From Clostridia bacterium (GTDB lineage: Bacteria > Bacillota > Clostridia > UBA1212 > UBA1255): a stretch of DNA of 48,803 bases. Of this stretch, positions 44,599-48,803 are shown one piece after another. Position numbers and translations under genes: made by a program. How positions within the stretch are numbered: position 1 is the first letter of the stretch; each line of letters begins with the position of its first letter. A model generated the notes under the pieces. That model saw only the letters and a list, made by a program, of their open reading frames with translations, did no database searches and was not told the origin of the DNA. The stretch spans positions 1 to 48,803 of the forward strand of contig JAGADO010000097.1 of NCBI GenBank assembly GCA_017613535.1, in the 5' to 3' direction.

Positions 44599-44613
44599 GA
44601 GATATTGTCCGGC

Positions 44614-46062
44614 ATGAACAGAAAGTCCGTTTTTTATACGTTAGGATTGCTGCTTGATATAGAGGCCGTGCTGATGATAGTACCGGCCCTGGTCTCGTGC
44701 GCCTTCCGCGAATGGAAAAGCGCCGGAATGCTCCTGCTGTCGTCGGTGATCGCCTCGGCTGCCGGTTCTCTTCTCCTGTTTATCTGCAGGCACAGGAACA
44801 AAGCGATCTACGCTAAAGAGGGGTTTGTCATCGTCTCGTTCGGCTGGCTGCTTCTGACGCTGTTCGGGGCAATGCCGTTCGTTCTGAACGGAGAGCTCGG
44901 ATTTATTGACGCCATCTTCGAAACGGCGAGCGGCTTCACCACGACCGGTGCGTCGATCATCACCGACCTTGACAGCTTAAGCCGCGGCACGATGTTCTGG
45001 CGAAGCGCGACGCACTGGCTGGGCGGCATGGGAGTCCTCGTGCTGATGATGGCGATATTGCCCACCGACACGGAAGGTTCGGTGCACATTCTCAGAGCAG
45101 AAGTGCCGGGCCCGACATTCGGTAAATTTGTGCCTAAACTGCGCAAAACGGCCATGATCCTGTACCTGATATACATCGGTATCACGCTGATCGAAGTCGT
45201 GATGCTGCTGTGCGGAGGGCTGTCTATCTATGAAAGTCTCGTGTACGCGTTCGGCACGGCGGGTACCGGCGGTTTCGGCCTCCGGAGCAACAGCCTGACC
45301 GATTACTCCGCGTACGTGCAATGGGTGATTGGCGTGTTCATGGTCCTGTTCGGCGTGAATTTCAATCTGTACTATCTTGCGATAATGGGGAAGGTCAGGA
45401 TGGCGCTCAAGAGCCGCGAACTCTGGCTCTACTTCGGGATCGTTATCGTCAGCACGACGCTCGTGGCGGTGAACGTTTATTCGTATTACGGCAATATGAA
45501 TGATACGGTGCGCAACTCATTCTTCCAGGTGTCGTCGATATTGAGCACGACCGGTTATTTCACGGCAGATTTCGACGCGTGGAGCGTCAGGGCAAAGGCA
45601 GTGCTGTTTATGCTTTATTTTGCCGGCGGCTGTGCTGGTTCAACGGCGGGCGGCATAAAGATCGCGAGACTGATACTGCTCGGCAAGACGATCCGCAGGG
45701 ACCTTCGGCATATGGTGCATCCTCACTCGGTCGGAGTCGTGAAATTCGAGGGCAGGCGCGTTGACGACAATACCCTGCGCGGCGTTACGTCATTCTTCGT
45801 GCTGTACGTTGCGGTGCTCGCAAGCGTTTTCGTGCTCCTGAGCCTGTTAGAACCGGCCGTTGACCTCCTCACTAATATTACAGCATCGATGGCGACGCTG
45901 AATAACGTCGGTCCCGGTTTCGGCATGGTCGGTCCGTACCTGGGCTACAGTTTTTACTCTCCTGTTTCCAAGGTAATTCTTTCGCTTTCTATGCTCCTCG
46001 GCCGTCTGGAGATATATCCGCTCATCCTTCTCCTTTCCCCGGCCATCTGGAGGCGCAAATGA
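44614..46062 (+). CDS. trkH: TrkH/KtrB-family potassium transporter
   Basis: A 482-residue membrane protein with about ten hydrophobic helices. Four pore-loop segments are visible: ASGFTTTGASI, GTAGTGGFGLRS, SILSTTGYF and TLNNVGPGFG, with the selectivity-filter Gly at the centre of each. GGCAGSTAGGIKIAR is a conserved TrkH segment. It forms the membrane part of the potassium uptake system whose regulator would be the trkA product encoded 15 bases upstream. I chose ATG 44614 because AGGAGA lies 11 bases upstream; TTG 44605 is too close to that SD. Confidence 0.92.
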   Translation: MNRKSVFYTLGLLLDIEAVLMIVPALVSCAFREWKSAGMLLLSSVIASAAGSLLLFICRHRNKAIYAKEGFVIVSFGWLLLTLFGAMPFVLNGELGFIDAIFETASGFTTTGASIITDLDSLSRGTMFWRSATHWLGGMGVLVLMMAILPTDTEGSVHILRAEVPGPTFGKFVPKLRKTAMILYLIYIGITLIEVVMLLCGGLSIYESLVYAFGTAGTGGFGLRSNSLTDYSAYVQWVIGVFMVLFGVNFNLYYLAIMGKVRMALKSRELWLYFGIVIVSTTLVAVNVYSYYGNMNDTVRNSFFQVSSILSTTGYFTADFDAWSVRAKAVLFMLYFAGGCAGSTAGGIKIARLILLGKTIRRDLRHMVHPHSVGVVKFEGRRVDDNTLRGVTSFFVLYVAVLASVFVLLSLLEPAVDLLTNITASMATLNNVGPGFGMVGPYLGYSFYSPVSKVILSLSMLLGRLEIYPLILLLSPAIWRRK

Positions 46063-47171
46063 GCGCTCAGAGCGATGCGCCAAGGTCGGTCGGTACGGTA
46101 ATCGTTGGAGCCGGACCGGCGGGGCTCGCGTGTGCCCTGGAACTTCTGCGTTCAGGCGTCAAGGACGTTCTCGTAGTGGAGAAGCACCGTTTTCCGCGCT
46201 ACAAGTGCTGCGCCGGCTACATCACTTCCAAAACATTCGAAACATACAAGAATTTCGGCCTGGATCCGGAGAAATGCGGCTATTCGTTCATTGAAGATTT
46301 CAGGCTTTTCCGCGGCGCGAAAGAGCGGCAGAAAATCGTCAATAAATTTCTGTATACGAGCAGGGCGATCGATCGTGTTGACCTCGACAATGCGTTTTTC
46401 AGGCTTGCGAAGGATTCGGGCGTCAATATAGAAGAGGAAACGGAAGCCGTATCGGTCGACAGGGAAGAAAATGTATTGACCGTCAGGACGGCGGACGGCA
46501 GCGAATCCCGCATAAAATACGGTAATCTCGTGTTTGCGGACGGTACGTACGGACCGGGGTCGCTGCTTCAGAAAAAGCGCTCCGCAAAGCGCGTGAATAT
46601 TGCCATGCAGCTTATTTTTAAAAGCGATCTGCCCGACGGGATCGAGATCAGGTTCGGCGTTTCGAGGCGTGGGTACGTCTGGGTCAGCAGCTACGGCGGA
46701 GTGACGAACGTGGGCCTTACGGATCGCTTCAGGCGGGGCGTAAATTACAAAGAACTCTTTGAAAATTTCATGCGCTTGCGCGGGCTGACAGGCGAAGGCG
46801 GAAGTGCGGATGATCTTGAACAGATCCGGAAGATGAAGGCCGCGTTCACGCCGATCGGCATCAGGAAAGCGGTCGTGGGTGACAATATCTTTTTCGTCGG
46901 CGATGCTCTGGGTGCGTGCGATCCGCTTACTCTGTCCGGACTCCGGTACGGGCTGAAAAGCGGCAGCGCTGTCGCGCGGTCAATAATAAGCGGTTCTCCT
47001 TCCGTTATTAAGAAGTATGCTTTTTCGCTGCGCATCCGTTTTGCGTTCATGTCGCTCATCCAGCGCGTTTTCTACCTGCGTCCCGTCCAGTTTATGGTAT
47101 TCAACGTGGGCTGCCGCGTTTTCGGAGGCGTCATACGCAGCGCATTCAACAGGTTCCTTGTCAGCAAATGA
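46059..47171 (+). CDS. Geranylgeranyl reductase-family FAD oxidoreductase
   Basis: A 370-residue flavoprotein. The N-terminal FAD motif is VIVGAGPAGLACALELLRSG, and FPRYKCCAGYIT follows, matching the PxxKxCGG-type segment of the family. The GD motif is FFVGDALGACDPLTLSGLRYGLKSG near residue 285. The C terminus has hydrophobic, basic segments that could sit on the membrane. Family members saturate isoprenoid chains of lipids or quinones, or hydroxylate other substrates; here the substrate is unknown. It overlaps trkH by 4 bases (ATGA) and is the last gene of the long run. Confidence 0.82.
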   Translation: MSAQSDAPRSVGTVIVGAGPAGLACALELLRSGVKDVLVVEKHRFPRYKCCAGYITSKTFETYKNFGLDPEKCGYSFIEDFRLFRGAKERQKIVNKFLYTSRAIDRVDLDNAFFRLAKDSGVNIEEETEAVSVDREENVLTVRTADGSESRIKYGNLVFADGTYGPGSLLQKKRSAKRVNIAMQLIFKSDLPDGIEIRFGVSRRGYVWVSSYGGVTNVGLTDRFRRGVNYKELFENFMRLRGLTGEGGSADDLEQIRKMKAAFTPIGIRKAVVGDNIFFVGDALGACDPLTLSGLRYGLKSGSAVARSIISGSPSVIKKYAFSLRIRFAFMSLIQRVFYLRPVQFMVFNVGCRVFGGVIRSAFNRFLVSK

Positions 47172-47590
47172 ATTTACGGTTCTTTTCTTTATTCCGTGAA
47201 TAATCGGTTTGTCACCTCCTTCCCGCTCCCTATCGCTCATTTTTGCGGTTGAGAAGTGTACTCCTTCAGACTTTACGTATTGCGCTACAATCAAGATAAT
47301 AATATAATTGAAATAAATTAATTAACGTTACTTTATATGAAAATAATAGTTTTTATCTTTCTTTTTACGATTCTTCATACACCCTTATTACAAGGGCGTC
47401 CGCCGGTAATACAACTTCAAGAACTTTAAACCCAATACTTTGGAGTACTATCAGCAATTCCGGTTCTATTGTTTATTGCTGTGTTGAGGCATATCAAACC
47501 AATGTTCCTCAAACCGGAGCATACTATTCAAATGTCTTAAATATGCACTTATTATAATACTTCTGCCGACTTTTCTTTTCGCTCCAAAAA
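47172..47590. other. AT-rich intergenic stretch, no complete gene
   Basis: The first ~100 bases contain a GGAGGTGAC-like sequence on the minus strand but no convincing gene. From about 47285 to 47360 it is very AT-rich, unlike the surrounding DNA. On the minus strand, about 30 codons (around 47370-47465) read LIVLQSIGFKVLEVVLPADALVIRVYEES then stop, with upstream stops in the same frame; this may be a decayed gene tail or chance. No tRNA or terminator was found. Confidence 0.5.
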
Positions 47591-47594
47591 GTTA

Positions 47595-47623
47595 TTGCAT
47601 CAAGTTTCCTATCGTTGTATAAT
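47595..47623 (+). promoter_or_regulatory. sigma-A promoter of the T-box operon
   Basis: TTGCAT (47595-47600), a 17-base spacer and a perfect TATAAT (47618-47623), with TG directly upstream of the -10. Transcription would start near 47630, just before stem I of the T-box. Confidence 0.8.
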
Positions 47624-47629
47624 GCCACC

Positions 47630-47922
47630 AACGGCGTTGACGGAGACAGGCGCCGCCATTGACCTTTTACAGAGAACCGCCGGTTGGTGCGAGGCGGCAG
47701 GGAAGGGCGGATGCAGATCACTCCTGAGCCGGGCAGCAGAAGACGCGCGCGACGTATCGCGTTTGGCACAGTAAGCTACCCCGGGGCGTCCCGTAACAGG
47801 CGGAAGATTTACGTGCGAACGGCCGCAGGAAAAAGAGCCTTAAACGCACCGAATCCGGCAGAATTCCGAGTGGTACAGCGAGATCATTGACCTCGTCTCA
47901 ATTCTGAGACGGGGCTTTTTTT
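47630..47922 (+). promoter_or_regulatory. T-box leader, probable isoleucine type (specifier AUC)
   Basis: Stem I shows the standard elements: AGAGAAC (AG bulge region), GGTTGGTGCGAGG (apical loop), then the 3' strand ATCACTCCTGAGC. The specifier ATC at 47717-47719 lies 10 bases before the end of the conserved CTGAGC, as in known T-boxes; AUC reads tRNA-Ile(GAU). The T-box sequence CCGAGTGGTACAGCG at 47866-47880 has the UGGU bulge, complementary to ACCA of a tRNA 3' end. GAATT and CGAG before it pair with CTCG and AATTC after it to form an antiterminator that excludes the terminator. Uncharged tRNA-Ile should therefore switch on the acyl-CoA synthetase gene. The T-box class is certain; the codon assignment is by alignment. 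Confidence 0.85.
47891..47922 (+). terminator. T-box regulated intrinsic terminator
   Basis: CCTCGTCTCA, loop ATTC, TGAGACGGGG (47891-47900 with 47905-47914; one G-U pair), then C and seven T residues. The left arm is shared with the antiterminator. Confidence 0.9.
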
Positions 47923-47976
47923 ATCCCCTGCCAATGGAGCTGAGTCGGACGACCATATTGAGGGAGAGAAAACATT

Positions 47977-48803
47977 ATGGCACTGTTTGAAGAGTATGTT
48001 AACCGAAGCGATTTCAGTTCCTACGAGGACATGAAGGAAAATCTCCGCATAAACGTACCGGAAGATTTCAATTTCGCGTACGACGTTGTGGACAAACTGG
48101 CAGCACGCAAGCCTGACGCGCGGGCAATGGTTTGGTGCGATGACACCGATACCGAGCGTACGTTCACGTTTAAAGACATTTCAGTTATGTCGATGAAGGC
48201 GGCCAATTATTTCCGGTCTCTCGGCATCCGCAAAGGCGACAGCGTGGTGCTGGTGCTGAAGCGTCATTATCAGTTCTGGTTTGCGCTTTTAGGCCTCCAC
48301 CGTTTAGGCGGCGTAGCGGTCCCGGCCACGCATCTGCTAACTGCGAAAGACCTTGACTACCGCTTTAACCGCGCGGACGTTAAGGCGATCGTATGCACCA
48401 CCGATCACGATTTTTATAAACAGGTGGAAGAGGCGCAATTGACCTCGCCCACGCTTAAACTCAAATTATACGCAGGCGGATACGGTGTAAAGCCGGGCGG
48501 AGACTGGCTCGACTTTGACGCGGGCGTTGACGCCGCGAGTCCCGAGTTCCCGAGACCGGCCGGAGACGACGCGGTGCACAACGACGATACGATGCTCCTG
48601 TATTTCACGTCCGGCACGTCCGGCTACCCTAAAATGGTCATCCACGATTTCGCGTATCCCCTCGGCCACATCATCACCGCGGGCTACTGGCACAGCGTTA
48701 AGGAAGGCGGCCTCCACATGACCGTCGCTGAGACCGGCTGGGCAAAGGCGGTCTGGGGTAAATTGTACGGTCAATGGCTGGGCGAGTCGGCTATTTTCGT
48801 GTA
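47977..48803 (+). CDS. AMP-forming acyl-CoA synthetase (3' end outside window)
   Basis: An ORF of 275 codons is open to the window end; ATG 47977 is preceded by AGGGAGA. The N terminus (MALFEEYVNRSDFSSYEDMKENLRINVPEDFNFAYDVVD) and the adenylate-forming signature YFTSGTSGYPKM (around residues 208-219) mark the acetyl/medium-chain acyl-CoA synthetase class of the ANL superfamily. It activates a carboxylic acid through acyl-AMP to acyl-CoA. T-box control by tRNA-Ile suggests the acid is linked to isoleucine, for example 2-methylbutyrate, so a reductive carboxylase or 2-oxoacid:ferredoxin oxidoreductase gene may follow outside the window. The substrate is inference. Confidence 0.87.
   Translation, partial: MALFEEYVNRSDFSSYEDMKENLRINVPEDFNFAYDVVDKLAARKPDARAMVWCDDTDTERTFTFKDISVMSMKAANYFRSLGIRKGDSVVLVLKRHYQFWFALLGLHRLGGVAVPATHLLTAKDLDYRFNRADVKAIVCTTDHDFYKQVEEAQLTSPTLKLKLYAGGYGVKPGGDWLDFDAGVDAASPEFPRPAGDDAVHNDDTMLLYFTSGTSGYPKMVIHDFAYPLGHIITAGYWHSVKEGGLHMTVAETGWAKAVWGKLYGQWLGESAIFV

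Noticed and set aside
47524..47769. 81-codon minus-strand ORF
   Set aside because: It lies antisense to stem I of the T-box leader, and its apparent conservation would come from the RNA.

Overview
The window looks like a chromosome segment from an anaerobic, moderately GC-rich Bacillota, most likely class Clostridia. The evidence is a DnaD-type plus DnaI-like primosome pair, a class B sortase, a Wzz/BY-kinase/PHP-phosphatase trio of the Gram-positive type, an isoleucine-type T-box leader, lipoproteins with Thr/Pro/Ala-rich linkers, and corrinoid and flavin/FeS chemistry typical of strict anaerobes. The order is not resolvable from sequence alone. Nearly all genes are on the plus strand. The window opens inside a DUF1295 membrane protein gene and closes inside an acyl-CoA synthetase gene.

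Positions 1-5888 hold envelope genes (DUF1295 protein, M23 peptidase, sugar-type solute-binding lipoprotein, DUF3810 zinc-peptidase-like membrane protein). A non-coding zone follows, with two 236-bp-period structured repeats whose ends imitate the 3' end of the adjacent tRNA-Ser(GGA) gene. Positions 5889-15920 hold two lipoproteins and then a tightly packed catabolic run: Old Yellow Enzyme-type oxidoreductase, SDR, fumarate-reductase-like flavoprotein, heparinase II/III-type lyase, and a single-chain KDPG aldolase/KDG kinase. This reads as intracellular breakdown of unsaturated uronate oligosaccharides to pyruvate and glyceraldehyde-3-phosphate, with an unexplained redox module.

Positions 15993-21892 form a separately promoted corrinoid methyl-transfer operon: two UroD-family methyltransferases, a homocysteine S-methyltransferase-type protein, a corrinoid protein, a DUF2284 protein and a reductive activator with an N-terminal 2Fe-2S domain. 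A palindrome covers the -10 box of its promoter. It may feed methyl groups from an unknown methylated substrate to homocysteine. Next come a surface protein on the minus strand, a second LamG lipoprotein paralogous to the one at 7476, and a lipoprotein metallo-beta-lactamase-fold hydrolase.

Positions 25103-33536 are housekeeping: secG, a short RNase R-type exonuclease, prfB with a programmed +1 frameshift, a sugar-phosphate isomerase/epimerase-like gene, dgt, prfA, a Sua5-type tRNA modification gene and upp. An unidentified minus-strand gene follows. Positions 34414-47171 form a long co-directional run: Wzz-like protein, tyrosine kinase, PHP phosphatase, a membrane-anchored choice-of-anchor-A/LRR protein, class B sortase, DnaD-like and DnaI-like proteins, rho, trkA (interrupted by an in-frame amber codon), trkH and a geranylgeranyl-reductase-like flavoprotein. 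After an AT-rich gap there is a promoter, a T-box leader with a probable AUC (Ile) specifier, and an AMP-forming acyl-CoA synthetase gene that runs off the end.

All names come from reading motifs by eye. No database search or structure calculation was run.
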